Origin: Caloramator sp. mosi_1
GTDB lineage: Bacteria > Bacillota > Clostridia > Clostridiales > Caloramatoraceae
Direction: 5' to 3'
Length of the DNA: 64,000 nucleotides
Assembly: GCF_028622835.1 (NCBI RefSeq)
Contig: NZ_CP117677.1
Location: forward strand, 1,136,001-1,200,000
The notes beneath the pieces were generated by a model. It was not told where the DNA came from. It was given only the letters and a program-made list of their open reading frames with translations, and did not search any database. This document shows positions 41,235-52,436 of the stretch, piece after piece. Every line of letters starts with the position of its first letter. Position 1 is the first letter of the stretch. The translations under genes and the position numbers were made by a program.

Positions 41235-43150
41235 TTATACTAACCATATACTTGAATCAGCATCTGAGGGCATTCTAAGGTCTCCTCTTGGGGAGAAGCA
41301 TACGCTTCCAACTTTAGGGCCATCAGGCATACAAGAACGTTTAAACTGTTGAGAGAAAAATCTTCTATAAAATACATTTTGCCACTTCTTTATATATTCC
41401 TTATCATATTTATCGGAAAAGGCATATTCAGCCAGGAATAGTACCTTTTCAGGAGGCATATTGTATCTTACAGCATAGAAAATAAAGAAATCGTGAAGTT
41501 CATAGGGACCTACTGCATCTTCTGTTTTTGTTTTATATTACCCTCTTTATCAGGGGGAAGAAGTTCTGGGCTTATTGGTGTATCTAATATATCCTTTAGT
41601 ATGTCTTGTGTTTTCTTATCTTCTGTTTTTTCAGCATACCAATTTACTAAAAATTTAATAAGTGTTTTTGGTATACTTGCATTTACAGCATACATTGACA
41701 TATGATCTCCGTTATATGTACACCATCCAAGTGCAAGTTCAGAAAGGTCGCCAGTACCAACAACTATTCCACCTATTTTATTTGCTATATCCATTAGTAT
41801 TTGAGTTCTTTCTCTTGCTTGAGTATTTTCATAGGTTAAATCGTGTATATCTTTATCGTGTCCAATATCCTTAAAGTGCTGTAGGCACGCATCTTTAATA
41901 TTTATTTCCATTAAAGTACATCCAAGAGATTTAATTAGATTAACAGCGTTTGTATAGGTTCTATCTGTTGTTCCAAAGCCAGGCATTGTTATAGCAATAA
42001 TGTTTTGAGAAGGTATGTTTAATTCCTTAAAGGTTTTATAGGTAACAAGAAGAGCAAGGGTAGAATCAAGTCCACCAGAGATACCTATAACAGCCTTTTT
42101 AAGTCCCGTATGTTCAAAACGCTTTGATAAACCTGCAACCTGAATATTAAATATTTCATTACATCTAATGTCTATTTCTTGTTTATTGGAGGGTATAAAA
42201 GGAGTTTTAGAAATATATCTGTCAAAACCTTCGATATTAATTTTATTAAAGTTAATATAGACTGTTTGAGGTTTTATATTAGAGATTTTTAGGCTATCTA
42301 TAAATGTCTTGTTAATTTGTCTTTCGGAGTTTAATCTGTCTATATCTATGTAGGAATATATAATTTGACTCTCTCTTTTAAACCTTTGTGAAGAGTTTAA
42401 TAGAGAACCATTTTCACATATTAATAGGTCTCCGCTAAAGACCAAATCAGTTGTCGATTCGTGAACTGATGCAGAGGCATATATATATCCACATATGCAT
42501 CTTGCACTTTGGCCCTTTATGAGCTCACGCCTATAATCTGACTTTGCAACAACTTCATTGCTGGCAGATAGGTTTAATATTATATTTGCACCATTTATAC
42601 AAAGAAAACTACTTGGAGGTATAGGTGCCCATACATCCTCACATATCTCAACACCAACTCTTAAGTCTAAGTTTTTATCTTCAATTATCACATTTCCAAA
42701 GGGAACTTTTTGGTCTAATAAAGTTATCTCCTCAAGGCTTTCAACCTCAAATCCAGAAGAAAACCATCTTTTTCATAGAATTCTCGGTAATTAGGGATAT
42801 ACATTTTAGGTACAACGGAGAGTATTTTTCCAGATTTAAATACAACTGCACAATTTAAAAGTATATGGTTTACTAAAATAGGCGTTCCAACAGCACAAAG
42901 TATATCTGTATGCTTTGTTGATTCTATAATGTTTTTTAGTGCTGTATAGGCGTCGTTTATTAATTTTTTTGGGAAAATAAATCAGCACAGGTGTATCCGG
43001 TTATACTAAGTTCAGGAAATACAATTATCTTTGCTGAATTTTTATCTGCCTCTAATATAATATTTTTATTTCCTCTGCATTATAAAAGGGATTAGCAACT
43101 TTTAGCTTAGGTGAAGATGCTGCCACCTTTATGAAACCAAAATTATTCAC
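41235..43150 (-). CDS. nadE: Glutamine-dependent NAD+ synthetase (frame broken)
   Basis: Two-domain enzyme that makes NAD from deamido-NAD, ATP and glutamine. An N-terminal nitrilase-type glutaminase ([18 protein letters not shown] with the Glu; [15 protein letters not shown] with the Cys) is fused to the synthetase domain ([18 protein letters not shown]-loop; [13 protein letters not shown]). About 640 residues. GTG start 43150 after GAGGGAGTGAT. Frames break near 42770, 42970, 43075 and 41520. Its stop is six bases from the IS66 right end. Confidence 0.95.
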
Positions 43151-43222
43151 AGTATCACTCCCTCTTTAGTATCTAATTCTAATTTACTACAAATTTTTAA
43201 TTTTGGTAAGAAGGATATATTA

Positions 43223-44076
43223 ATGTTAGATAGAACTTTTACTATTGAGGAGAGTGATATAATGTATAGAGCAACGAAAAGTGCAAAGATTGAGAGTTTA
43301 CTGCTTGTAATGTTTGGTGTATCCATAGGTATTATTCCTTTATTAAGTGGGAAAAATATAGGCGTTGAAAATATTTTAACTTCTATTTTAGTGATAATAC
43401 TCAGGATTTTTATGTACAAAAGGGTAAACAGGATAAGGGTTATTATCCACAATGACAGGGTAGAATACTATGGTGAGTCTAAAAAAGCGATAGAGTTATA
43501 TACTTTAACAACATATATCTTGTGGAAACTGTGAATAAACCAGGAGCTTTTTTAACCTTTATTGTGGATAAGTATAAAGAGGGTGGAAGATGGATTATTA
43601 GAGGTACTTTTCCACAGGCAACAGAGAGGGAAATGGGAAAGGATAAGGATATTAAGCTGGATTTTAAAAAAATCTTTGTATTGACAGCAGAAAGATAGAA
43701 AAAGCAGAGAAATAATAGAGATTATATGCTCTAAAATATCAAAAACAAGAATTGGAGATGGCACAGAGAGATATATAAAGGGGATAAACGAAGAGCATAG
43801 GGATGAGGCTGAGGAGGTTAAGATAAGTAGTTTTGTATATAAAATAGTAATGTCGATTAATTTAATAGGTCTTTTAATAGTTTTAATGATATTAGAAGGA
43901 AAATCTCCTATATTACGAAACACTTATTTTAGAATAGTAACGTTAATAGTTTTTTATTAAATGGAGTTTTTTCATTATATTTACGTGTTAAATATAAGAA
44001 TAATAAAAACTATAAAATCATATTTAATATAGGAATGATAATAAGTGCTCTTATAATATCATTACTGTTTATATAA
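43223..44076 (+). CDS. Unidentified membrane protein (frame broken)
   Basis: No family recognised. After repair of breaks near 43512, 43690 and 43955 the protein has about 285 residues: two N-terminal hydrophobic helices (IESLLLVMFGVSIGIIPLL and ILTSILVIILRIFM), a charged middle part (VIIHNDRVEYYGESKKAIEL; GGRWIIRGTFPQATEREMG), and C-terminal hydrophobic helices (IVMSINLIGLLIVLMIL, and two more). The middle may be a small soluble domain. ATG 43262 with AGGAGAG upstream is an alternative start. A terminator follows. Confidence 0.65.
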
Positions 44077-44103
44077 GCCCTACAATGCAGTAGGGCTTAT
44101 ATA
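44072..44103. terminator. terminator after the unidentified membrane gene
   Basis: TATAAGCCCTAC, a 6-nt loop, GTAGGGCTTATA; perfect 12-bp stem overlapping the stop codon. Confidence 0.75.
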
Positions 44104-44198
44104 CGTTATAGTTGGAACTATTATTATTATCTACAAGATTAATGTACGCTAATTAACGAAAAATATATAATTCAATAATAATATTATTCGATTTTTCG

Positions 44199-44227
44199 TT
44201 GACTTATTAAAAAGGGTTTGGTAGTAT
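44199..44227 (+). promoter_or_regulatory. promoter of the FAD oxidoreductase gene
   Basis: TTGACT (44199-44204), a 17-bp spacer, TAGTAT (44222-44227); 28 bp before the ATG, with AGGAGGGG between. Confidence 0.65.
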
Positions 44228-44254
44228 TTTATTGGAGTAAAAAGGAGGGGTATT

Positions 44255-45634
44255 ATGAAAAAATATGATGTAATTATAGTAGGTGGAGGACCTGCTGGAA
44301 TTTTTACTGCCCTTGAATTAGTAAAACAAAATCCTAACTTAAGTATTGCACTCTTTGAAAAGGGTAAAAGTATGCTAAATAGAAAATGCCCCAGCAGCGA
44401 AAATAAGGTAAAATGCGTAAAATGCAATCCTTGCTCTATTGTTTCTGGATGGGGAGGAGCAGGTGCGTATAGTGATGGTAAGCTAACTTTAACAACTGAA
44501 TTTGGCGGAGTGTTAGACGAATATATTAGTAAAGGCGAACTACAAAGTCTAATTGATTATATAGATAATATATATTTAGAATTTGGAGGACCGAGTGAAA
44601 TACACGGAGAGATAACTCCAAAGGTCGAAGAAATAATGAGAAAAGCAGCTGCTGCTGATTTAAAATTTATACCAGCAAGAATAAGACATTTAGGAACAGA
44701 CAATTGTTTTAATATATTAAAGGAGATGGAAGAATATTTAAGAAAGAAAATAGATGTTTATACTCTAAAGCCTACAAGGGAGCTTATAATTGAAAATGAT
44801 AAGGCAAAGGGAGTCATTACACAGGATGGAGAAGAGTATACTGCTGAATATGTTGTAGTTTGTCCTGGACGTGAGGGTTCAGATTGGTTTTTAAAGAGGT
44901 TGAAAGATTAAATTTAGAGTTTGATACAAACCCAGTTGACATTGGTGTTAGAGTAGAGTGTCCAGCAATAGTTATGAAGGATATAACAGATGCGGTCTAT
45001 GAGTCAAAGCTTATATACTATACAAAATCCTTTGATGATAGGGTTAGAACGTTTTGTATGAATCCAAATGGTGAAGTGGTTGTGGAAAATAATGATGGAA
45101 TAAAAACCGTAAATGGGCACAGCTATGCCAATAAAAAACTAACAATACTAATTTTGCACTGCTTGTAAGTAAAAACTTTACAAAGCCCTTTAAATCTCCA
45201 ATAGCCTACGGTAAGTATATTGCCAGCCTTGCCAATATGTTGGGAGAAGGGGTTATAGTGCAAAGATTAGGAGACCTTTTAGAGGGAAGAAGAACAACCG
45301 AGGAAAGGTTAAAAGAGGACTTGTTGAACCAACTTTAGTTGATGCAACTCCTGGAGATTTAAGTTTAGTTTTACCATATAGGTTTTTAACTGATATAATA
45401 GAAATGTTAGAAGCTCTTGATAAGGTAGCTCCAGGCATTTATTCTAAACATACTCTTTTATATGGTGTAGAGGTTAAGTTTTATTCAATGAGATTAAAGC
45501 TTACAAATAACCTTGAAACTCAAATTAAGAATTTATTTGCAGCAGGTGATGGAGCAGGAGTAACAAGAGGACTTGCACAAGCTTCAGTATCTGGGGTTAT
45601 TATTGCAAGAGAAATTATTAATAGGATGAGGTGA
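44255..45634 (+). CDS. FAD-dependent oxidoreductase (COG2509 type, frame broken)
   Basis: About 462 residues. Rossmann FAD-binding motif [20 protein letters not shown] at the N-terminus, [26 protein letters not shown], and the C-terminal FAD motif [19 protein letters not shown]. This fits the uncharacterised FAD-dependent dehydrogenases often near purA in clostridia; the substrate is unknown. Cysteines in [16 protein letters not shown] may form a metal or iron-sulfur site. Frames break near 44900, 45145 and 45310. Confidence 0.85.
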
Positions 45635-45638
45635 TTAT

Positions 45639-46922
45639 ATGTCAGCACTTGTAGTTATTGGAGCCCAATGGGGAGATGAAGGAAAAGGAAAAATAACAGA
45701 TTTTTTAGCAGAGGGAGCAGACGTTGTAGTTAGATATCAAGGTGGAAATAATGCTGGTCATACAGTTGAAGTTTTAGATAAAAATATAAGCTTCATTTAA
45801 TTCCATCAGGTATTCTTTATGATACAAAACTTTGTGTTATAGGAAATGGAGTTGTTATTGACCCAATGGCGTTTTTGACGAGTTAAATTATTTAGAAGGA
45901 GAAGGGGTTAAGGTTTCACCAGAAAAATTAGTTGTGAGTGATAGAGCCCACGTTATAATGCCATATCATAAGATTTTAGATAAACTATCAGAACAAAAAG
46001 AGGAAGTAGAGATATAGGTACAACAGGTAAGGGGATAGGTCCCTGCTATACAGATAAACACGAAAGAACTGGAATTAGAGTTTGTGATCTTTTGAATAAA
46101 GAAACCCTAAAGGAAAAACTTGAGCTTAATATTGCTGCAAAGAATAAAATAATAAAGGAAATATATAATGGAGAAGAATTAAGCTTTGATGAAGTTTATT
46201 CACAATATATTGAGTTTGGAGAAAGATTAAGACAGTACGTTAGAGATACTTCAGTCATTCTATATGATGCTATAAAATCTGGAAAAAAGGTTTTGTTTGA
46301 GGGAGCACAGGGAACGCTTTTAGACATAGATTATGGAACATATCCATATGTAACATCTTCACACCCAATTTCAGGTGGTGTATGTATTGGAGCGGGAATT
46401 GGACCAACTATGGTTTCAAATGCAATAGGAGTATGTAAGGCTTATACAACAAGAGTTGGTAAAGGACCTTTCCCAACAGAGCTATTTGATGAAATGGGAG
46501 ATCATATAAGAGAAAAGGGATTTGAGTATGGAACAACAACAGGACGTGCAAGAAGATGCGGATGGTTGGATTTGGTCATATTAAAGTATGCAGTTAGAAT
46601 ATCAGGATTAACAAGTCTTGCAATAACTAAATTAGATACTTTATCAGGTATAGATAAAATAAAGGTTTGTGTAGGGTATGAGCTTGATGGAAATGTAATA
46701 GATTATTTCCCAGCCTCCTTAGATGATTTAGAAAGATGTAAACCTATTTATAAAGAGTTTGATGGTTGGGATAGCTCAGTAGAGAAGGCAAAGACCTTTG
46801 ATGATCTACACGAAAATGCTAAAAAGTATTTAAGATTTATAGAGGAGTATACAGATACAAGGATATCAATAGTATCAGTAGGTCCAAACAGAAGTCAAAC
46901 TATAGTGGTTAATAAATATTAA
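45639..46922 (+). CDS. purA: Adenylosuccinate synthetase (frame broken)
   Basis: GTP-dependent first step from IMP to [19 protein letters not shown] (P-loop-like), [23 protein letters not shown], and [20 protein letters not shown] are signatures; C-terminus [10 protein letters not shown]. About 428 residues. Frames break near 45795, 45876 and 46012. Start ATG 45639 is 5 bp after the oxidoreductase stop, so co-transcription is likely. Confidence 0.97.
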
Positions 46923-46926
46923 AATG

Positions 46927-46950
46927 AGGGTGGTTAGATCCACCCTTATT
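46927..46950 (+). terminator. terminator after purA
   Basis: AGGGTGG, a short loop, CCACCCT directly after the stop, followed by TATT; moderate strength. Confidence 0.6.
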
Positions 46951-46985
46951 CCAAAAATTACATCAAAAATTTTTTAAAAAAGGTG

Positions 46986-47014
46986 TTGACTTTCAAAAAA
47001 AATCGTGTATTATA
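46986..47014 (+). promoter_or_regulatory. tRNA cluster promoter
   Basis: TTGACT (46986-46991), a 16-17-bp spacer and TATTATA-like -10 (47008-47014), 40 bp before the first tRNA. Confidence 0.7.
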
Positions 47015-47054
47015 TACAAGTGTCGGGGCGATGAGCCGAGACGATAAAGAAAGT

Positions 47055-47130
47055 TGGCCCCTTGGTCAAGCGGTTAAGACACCACCCTTTCACGGTGGTA
47101 ACAGGGGTTCGAGTCCCCTAGGGGTCACCA
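47055..47130 (+). tRNA. tRNA-Glu (UUC)
   Basis: 76 nt with TGGCCCC/GGGGTCA acceptor stem, anticodon TTC in the loop CCTTTCACGG, GGTTCGAGTCC T arm and encoded CCA. Confidence 0.95.
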
Positions 47131-47133
47131 TAT

Positions 47134-47209
47134 GGGCGCGTAGCTCAGCTGGGAGAGCATCTGCCTTACAAGCAGAGGGTCACAGGTTCGAGCCCTGTCG
47201 TGCCCACCA
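47134..47209 (+). tRNA. tRNA-Val (UAC)
   Basis: 76 nt, acceptor GGGCGCG/CGTGCCC, anticodon TAC (CTTACAAG), T arm GGTTCGAGCCC, encoded CCA. Confidence 0.95.
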
Positions 47210-47214
47210 TAAAT

Positions 47215-47291
47215 GGCCCAGTAGCTCAGTTGGTTAGAGTGCCGGCCTGTCACGCCGGAGGTCGAGGGTTCGAGCCCCTTCTGGGTCGCCA
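47215..47291 (+). tRNA. tRNA-Asp (GUC)
   Basis: 77 nt, acceptor GGCCCAG/CTGGGTC, anticodon GTC (CTGTCACG), T arm GGTTCGAGCCC, encoded CCA. Confidence 0.95.
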
Positions 47292-47296
47292 TATTT

Positions 47297-47372
47297 GCCG
47301 GCTTAGCTCAATTGGCAGAGCAACTGACTTGTAATCAGTAGGTTGTAGGTTCGATTCCTATAGCCGGCTCCA
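47297..47372 (+). tRNA. tRNA-Thr (UGU)
   Basis: 76 nt, acceptor GCCGGCT/AGCCGGC, anticodon TGT (CTTGTAAT), T arm GGTTCGATTCC, encoded CCA. Confidence 0.95.
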
Positions 47373-47403
47373 AAAGCACGCATAATGCGTGCTTTTAATT
47401 TTT
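47372..47403 (+). terminator. terminator after the tRNA cluster
   Basis: AAAAGCACGCA, a 3-nt loop, TGCGTGCTTTT, then AATTTTT. Confidence 0.88.
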
Positions 47404-47428
47404 GTGGCAACTTATTTTAATGTCAGTT

Positions 47429-47459
47429 AAAAAATGCTGGGTTCTTCCCAGCATTTTTT
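47429..47459 (-). terminator. terminator after dnaC
   Basis: AAAAAATGCTGGG / CCCAGCATTTTTT with a 5-nt loop, overlapping the dnaC stop on the minus strand. Works convergently with the tRNA terminator. Confidence 0.85.
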
Positions 47460-48439
47460 ATTTTTTAAACTTTTTCTGTATTCTTATATCCTCGCCATAA
47501 AACTTAAATAGAGTAAAATGGCCGAGTATTCTTGAGGTTATTCTTTCAGGATAGTTTTGTATTATATCATTTAGTTGAAAATTTGTAGATATAAGCATTT
47601 TCTTTTTATTTAATATTCTTGTATTTATTATATTAAAAAGTTCAGAGTATGAATAGGGTGTTACAGGTTCTGTTCCAAGGTCATCAATTATCAAAAAGTC
47701 GCACTCTAAAAGCTCATTTAGTTCATTATAGTTAGAAGTATCTTCAAACCTACATCTTCTTATAATATCCATTAGGTTTGAGGCAGTCTGATAAATAACT
47801 ACTTTTCCTTTATCAAGAAGCTCCTTTGCGATGCAGTTTGATAAAAGGTTTTTCCTAAACCAGAACTACCATAGAAGAAAAGACTCTCGTTAGTTTTATC
47901 GAAGTTTTTGTATAGTTTACTGCATAGGCATATATTTTTTCTATATTTTCCCTTGGGCTTAAGGGTTCGTTTTCATAGGGAATACTTGAGTAATATTCAA
48001 AATTGAAGGTATCAAAATTTTCAACTCTTAAAATTTCATTTAAATTTGACTGCTGATAATATCTATTTATTAATTTTTGTCTAAAACAACTGCAGAACTT
48101 ATTGTTAATATATCCTGTATCCTTACATTTTTTACATTTATATTTTATTTCCATATAGTCAATTGGATATCCGTATTTTGATAAAAGCTCTGTTTTTTCA
48201 ATTTTTAAATCGGTTATTCTTTCCTTTTGAGTTTTGATATATTCTTCTACATCTTCTATCTCTTTTGAAACAACTGAAGTTGCTATATTAAATCCTATGG
48301 AGGATATCTCTTTATCTATTTCTTTAATTCGTGGTATTTTAGTATATATTTCTTCTATTCTTTTTTCTTGTTCAGTTTTTGCATATTCCCTAAGTTTTTC
48401 ATATTCATTTATAATTTCAGATACATATTTATTCTTCAT
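47458..48439 (-). CDS. Helicase loader DnaC/DnaI-like ATPase (frame broken)
   Basis: About 327 residues. N-terminal coiled coil and a CxxC...CxC zinc site (CKKCKDTGYINNKFCSC), then an AAA+ domain with Walker A YGSSGLGKT (after repair), Walker B FLIIDDLGTEPV, and ILGHFTLFKFYGEDIR at the end. It loads DnaB. Breaks near 47850 and 47920. Start overlaps the end of the upstream dnaD-like gene. Pairing with dnaD supports a replication restart/initiation role. Confidence 0.9.
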
Positions 48440-49376
48440 TTAGTTCACCCCTTCCAAGGAGTTTTTTCTCAAGCTCACTAATATCGTACTGCCTTTGTCC
48501 GCTATATGCAATATAAGGATGCTGAGTTTTTGACGTTTTATCCTTTTTACTTATCTTTTTATCAAGTCGTTTTATATCGCTAACATTTTTTACACCCAGA
48601 TTATACCAATCTGTTACTATTTTATCTATATAATTTAAGTTTGGTTCATTTATTCTCATAATAGCAATTCTGCAGGCCTCCAAAACAACATCAATAGGCA
48701 TACTGTAATTATATAGCCATTTTTCTAATAGTTCTTCTTGTGGGACAGAAATATCTGAATCCTTAAGGCCAATGAAGTTTAAAATTTGTCTATATTTTGT
48801 CCATTTTTCTTCATATTTTCTTATGTGGTTTTGAGCATCTTCTATAGTTTTTATCCCCTTTTCGTGCCAACCTATGGCTACCTTTTCGATATACCTGATA
48901 TCTGTCTTTTTCTTAGATACGCAGTATTCAATTAAAAATATTAAAACCTCAAAGGAAAAATGAAATTTGTCCATAAGCATAGTAAAAAATTTGTAATCAG
49001 AAGGGGTTAGAGGTCTTGCTAAAGCTATTTCAATATCCTTAAAAATGTTTTTGTTATTGTCAATGATAACAAAACAGGAATCGTCATCTAAATTTAATGT
49101 ATTAAAGCTAACCTCTCCAGAATCCGATATGTGAATCAAACCATTTTCCTGCCAATAGCCTAAAGCATTTATAATTTCAGATTCAGATATATTTAACTTC
49201 TTTGAAATAGATTCTGTTGAGCAACTTGTGTTTGTATAGGAAAGTCTAAGCAGAGTTAGATAGACTTTAATATAATCTCCGTGGGCTTTAGGAATATATT
49301 TGTCTATAAATAATGTTGATAGAGGTATAAATTTTGGTTCTGGAGGTGTTAAGGATATATTTGGCATTTCAATCAC
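48429..49376 (-). CDS. DnaD domain protein (replication initiation)
   Basis: 315 residues, intact. N-terminal winged helix region (SYTNTSCSTESISKKLNISE), then two DnaD C-terminal-type domains, the second with GIKTIEDAQNHIRKYEEKW and the conserved YxxxIxxxW pattern in IDKIVTDWYNLGVKNVSDI. DnaD recruits DnaB with the loader. Overlaps dnaC by 11 bp. ATG 49367 (MPNISL) is an alternative start. Confidence 0.93.
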   Translation of the reverse strand: MIEMPNISLTPPEPKFIPLSTLFIDKYIPKAHGDYIKVYLTLLRLSYTNTSCSTESISKKLNISESEIINALGYWQENGLIHISDSGEVSFNTLNLDDDSCFVIIDNNKNIFKDIEIALARPLTPSDYKFFTMLMDKFHFSFEVLIFLIEYCVSKKKTDIRYIEKVAIGWHEKGIKTIEDAQNHIRKYEEKWTKYRQILNFIGLKDSDISVPQEELLEKWLYNYSMPIDVVLEACRIAIMRINEPNLNYIDKIVTDWYNLGVKNVSDIKRLDKKISKKDKTSKTQHPYIAYSGQRQYDISELEKKLLGRGELNEE

Positions 49377-49544
49377 TTCCCAATGTTTTTTAGCTTATAT
49401 TATTATATCAGAAGTGATTTCATACCACAATAAAGTAAAGATATGAATAAAATATTAAAAAATACATATAATATGTTAGAAACTGTTACTTGCCCAATTT
49501 AGTAAGTTATAGTATCATAGAAGTGTATGAAAGGAGGGGAAGTG

Positions 49545-50891
49545 GTGTATTCATTGGGGAAAATACAAAAGAAAATAAATATTTCTTCTTTATTGGGGGT
49601 TCTATTAGGATTAGTATTATCACTATTTGCATTAAACCTTCAAATTAAGTCTAATTCAATCTATATGGTTAAAGCATTAGATAAAGAAGTAGGTTATGTA
49701 AAAGGTATTGATGTAGTAAAGAATGTTTCAAATAAGATAAGAATGACAGATGGAATAGATTTATCAAAGGATGTTAAAGTGATTGTTGAAAAAATACACA
49801 TAAACATTTAATAGACGAACAAGAACTTGAAGTTAAGTTGAGAAAGGAATTTAAGCTTAAAATACCTGCCTATGTTGTAAAAGTAGGAAATGAACAAATA
49901 GCAGTACTTGCAAGCAAGAAAGATTATGAAACATTAATTGAAACAATAAAAAGCAGATATATACCTAAATATGAAAAAACTAAGAATGTGGAAATAAAAT
50001 CTTTTAAAATAGATGAAAATGTTTTAGCAACAATACAATACGTAGATGCAGCTTTAGTTGAAGATGTTGATGATGTAGCAGAAAAAATAATAAAAGGAAA
50101 GTTAGTTGAAGAAAAGTATGTAGTTAAGCAGGGAGATACAATATGGAATATCTCATTAGAAAAAGGAATAGGCATTGATGAAATAGCTACATACAATCCT
50201 AACCTAAATTTAGATAAGATAAAACCTGGTCAAGAAATTATAATAGTTAAAAATGAACCATATCTTAATATTGAAATAGAAGTTAATATAGTAGCAGACG
50301 AAGAAGTTCCTTATGAAGAAAAGCAAGTTTTTGATAAAACTATGAATAAAGGTAAAAAAGTAGTAAAGGAACAAGGTAAAAATGGTCTTGCTGAAGTTAC
50401 TAAAAGTGTAAAGATTGTAAATGGTAATGTTGTAGAGGAAAATGTAGTTTCATCAAAATTAATAGAGGCACCTAAAAATAGCCTTGTAGTAATTGGAACT
50501 AAGCAATCAAATATAGTTGCAACAGGAATGTTTATAAGGCCATCAAGAGGATATATATCTTCTTATTTTGGTCAAAGATGGGGTAGAATGCATCAAGGAA
50601 TAGATATAGCAGGTCCAACAGGAACACCAATATATGCTGCTGATGCAGGAAAAGTTGTTTTTACTGGTTGGATGGGTAGTTATGGTAAGTGTGTTATGAT
50701 TGACCACGGAGAATGGTTATAGAACTGTATATGCCCACGCAAGTAAAATATATGTTTCTGAAGGAAAAAGAGTAACAAAGGGACAATTAATTGCAGCAGT
50801 AGGCTCAACTGGTAGATCAACTGGACCACATCTTCACTTTGAAATCAGAAAAAATGGAGTACCTCAAAATCCATTAAAATATATAAAGTAA
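49545..50891 (+). CDS. M23 metallopeptidase with LysM and G5 domains (frame broken)
   Basis: Membrane-anchored cell-wall hydrolase: one N-terminal membrane helix ([17 protein letters not shown]), a middle region, a LysM domain ([19 protein letters not shown]), a G5 domain ([20 protein letters not shown]), and the M23 peptidase with [26 protein letters not shown] and [12 protein letters not shown], the zinc ligands. About 450 residues. GTG 49545 best fits the AGGAGGGG site. Breaks near 49801 and 50714. Confidence 0.93.
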
Positions 50892-50912
50892 GCCTTTAGG
50901 CTTACTTTATTA
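50887..50912. terminator. terminator, M23 gene / S8 protease gene
   Basis: AAGTAAGCC, TTTA loop, GGCTTACTT between convergent genes; overlaps the S8 protease stop codon. Confidence 0.8.
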
Positions 50913-52093
50913 TTTTATCAAAAACAAACATTCCGCTGCCTTGAGCATTCTTGCTTTCACCAATTGATTTAGAGGATAATGTAAGAAGGCTTTTAATATC
51001 CTTTATTGAAACATTGTTATATTTTTCTAAAATTAGTGCAATAGAAGCACATATTATGGCACAAGCAATAGATGTTCCAGAGGCAGATTTGTAAGGGGTT
51101 GAAATTGAATATTTATGTTTTGCTGTTGGTATATATTTTGTATCTGAATTTAAAGATACTATATCTATACAAGGAGCTACAATATCAGGTTTATTGATTC
51201 CATCAAATATTGGCCCTCTTCCTGAAAATTCAGCAATAGTTATGTGTTTTTTGATAAATCGACATAAATTCCACCTACTGTTATGACATTTTTCATATTA
51301 CCCGGGAAATAAATGCTCATATTTTGCGGTCCTAAATTTCCTGATGGCACAACAGGTATGATATTATTATCTAAAAGTTTATTAATTGCCATCTCTAAAG
51401 GGTTAAGGTATAGTTTGTTTAAATAAGGAAATTCAAAGGGTAAACAGGCTATTTTGAGATTGTATTGATCTTTTATAAGAATTGCTTCTTGAATGGCTAA
51501 TATAATATCTGACATATAACCGAAACCAAGGGAATTAAAACATTTAAATATACAAAGTTTAGAATCAGGTGCAATTCCTTTATAGGATTTATTAGTATGC
51601 CCGCTTGAAGCAATTATACCCGATAAAAAGGTTCCGTGCCCGTTATCATCATAGGGTTTGTCAATTTTATTTATATAATCTTTAAAGTATATAATTGTAT
51701 TTTTATTTGTTATGAGATCAGGATGAGGAAAGCAACCAGTATCAAAAAGTGCAATTCCGATGTCTTTGCCTGTTAAGTTGAGATTATGGGCAAGTTTTAC
51801 ACCTATACTTTGTGAAACATTATTCAAACATAGAGAGGCTTTGTAATCAAAACAAATGAAGGAAATGTCAGGATTTTCAGACAACCTATCTATAGATGAG
51901 GGAAAAATTTCGCAGGATACTGCATTTATTATATTGTATTCATATTTTATTTTTCCACCATTACTTAGGATGGAACTTTTTGTAGATTTAATATTTTTTT
52001 ATAACATACAATAACAGGAATCCTTCTTTTAGATGTTATTGTAATATATTCTTTTAGTGCTTTATCTATCTTTTTATTAAATAATAAAAACAT
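50902..52093 (-). CDS. Subtilisin-like serine protease (S8, frame broken)
   Basis: About 398 residues, no clear signal peptide, so possibly intracellular or spore-associated. The catalytic Asp is in IGIALFDTGCFPHPDL, His in DDNGHGTFLSGIIAS, and Ser in SGTSIACAII after repair, with GNLGPQNM as the oxyanion Asn region. N-terminal residues are like an S8 propeptide (IPVIVCYKKI, ...CEIFPSSIDRL). Breaks near 51990, 51250 and 51190. ATG 52093 follows AGGTGG. A candidate Noc-binding palindrome lies inside at 51297-51310. Confidence 0.9.
51297..51310. promoter_or_regulatory. candidate Noc-binding site
   Basis: ATTACCCGGGAAAT matches the Noc-binding palindrome ATTTCCCGGGAAAT in 13 of 14 bases. It lies in the S8 protease gene; Noc sites commonly fall inside genes. 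Confidence 0.55.
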
Positions 52094-52205
52094 AAAACCA
52101 CCTAATAAATTTATGCAATACATTATATGCATTTATTTTGAAAACTGTTACAACTTGATTGTATTTATAGAGCAGCAATGTTAAAATAATAGGGGAGGGA
52201 TTAAT

Positions 52206-52387
52206 ATGGCACTAATAGATTTTAAATGCAAAGAATGTGGACACGAATTTTTGAAATAGTAAATTCAGAAGAAAAGGTTAATTGCCCAAAATGTAAAAGT
52301 GAAAATGTAGAAAGAGTATATAAGGGAAAGTTCTATGGAAAAGGAAATTGTAGTGGAGGATGTTCAACCTGTTCTGGATGTCACTAA
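52206..52387 (+). CDS. FmdB-type zinc ribbon protein (frame broken)
   Basis: 60 residues after one-T repair near 52250: MALIDFKCKECGHEFFEIVN, EKVNCPKCKS, and a C-terminal CSGGCSTCSGCH tail. Two CxxC pairs form the FmdB regulatory zinc ribbon. Role unknown. AGGGGAGG precedes the ATG. Ends in a terminator shared with the minus-strand gene. Confidence 0.85.
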
Positions 52388-52404
52388 ATTCTATTTAAAG
52401 TATA

Positions 52405-52436
52405 AAAACTGCCTCAACTTATGTTGAGGCAGTTTA
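52405..52436. terminator. bidirectional terminator
   Basis: AACTGCCTCAAC, TTAT loop, GTTGAGGCAGTT between the convergent zinc ribbon and Spo0E-like genes. Confidence 0.85.

Noticed and set aside
44072-44103. Riboswitch in the gap before the FAD oxidoreductase
   Set aside because: Only a simple terminator hairpin and a standard promoter are visible; no conserved aptamer sequence recognised.
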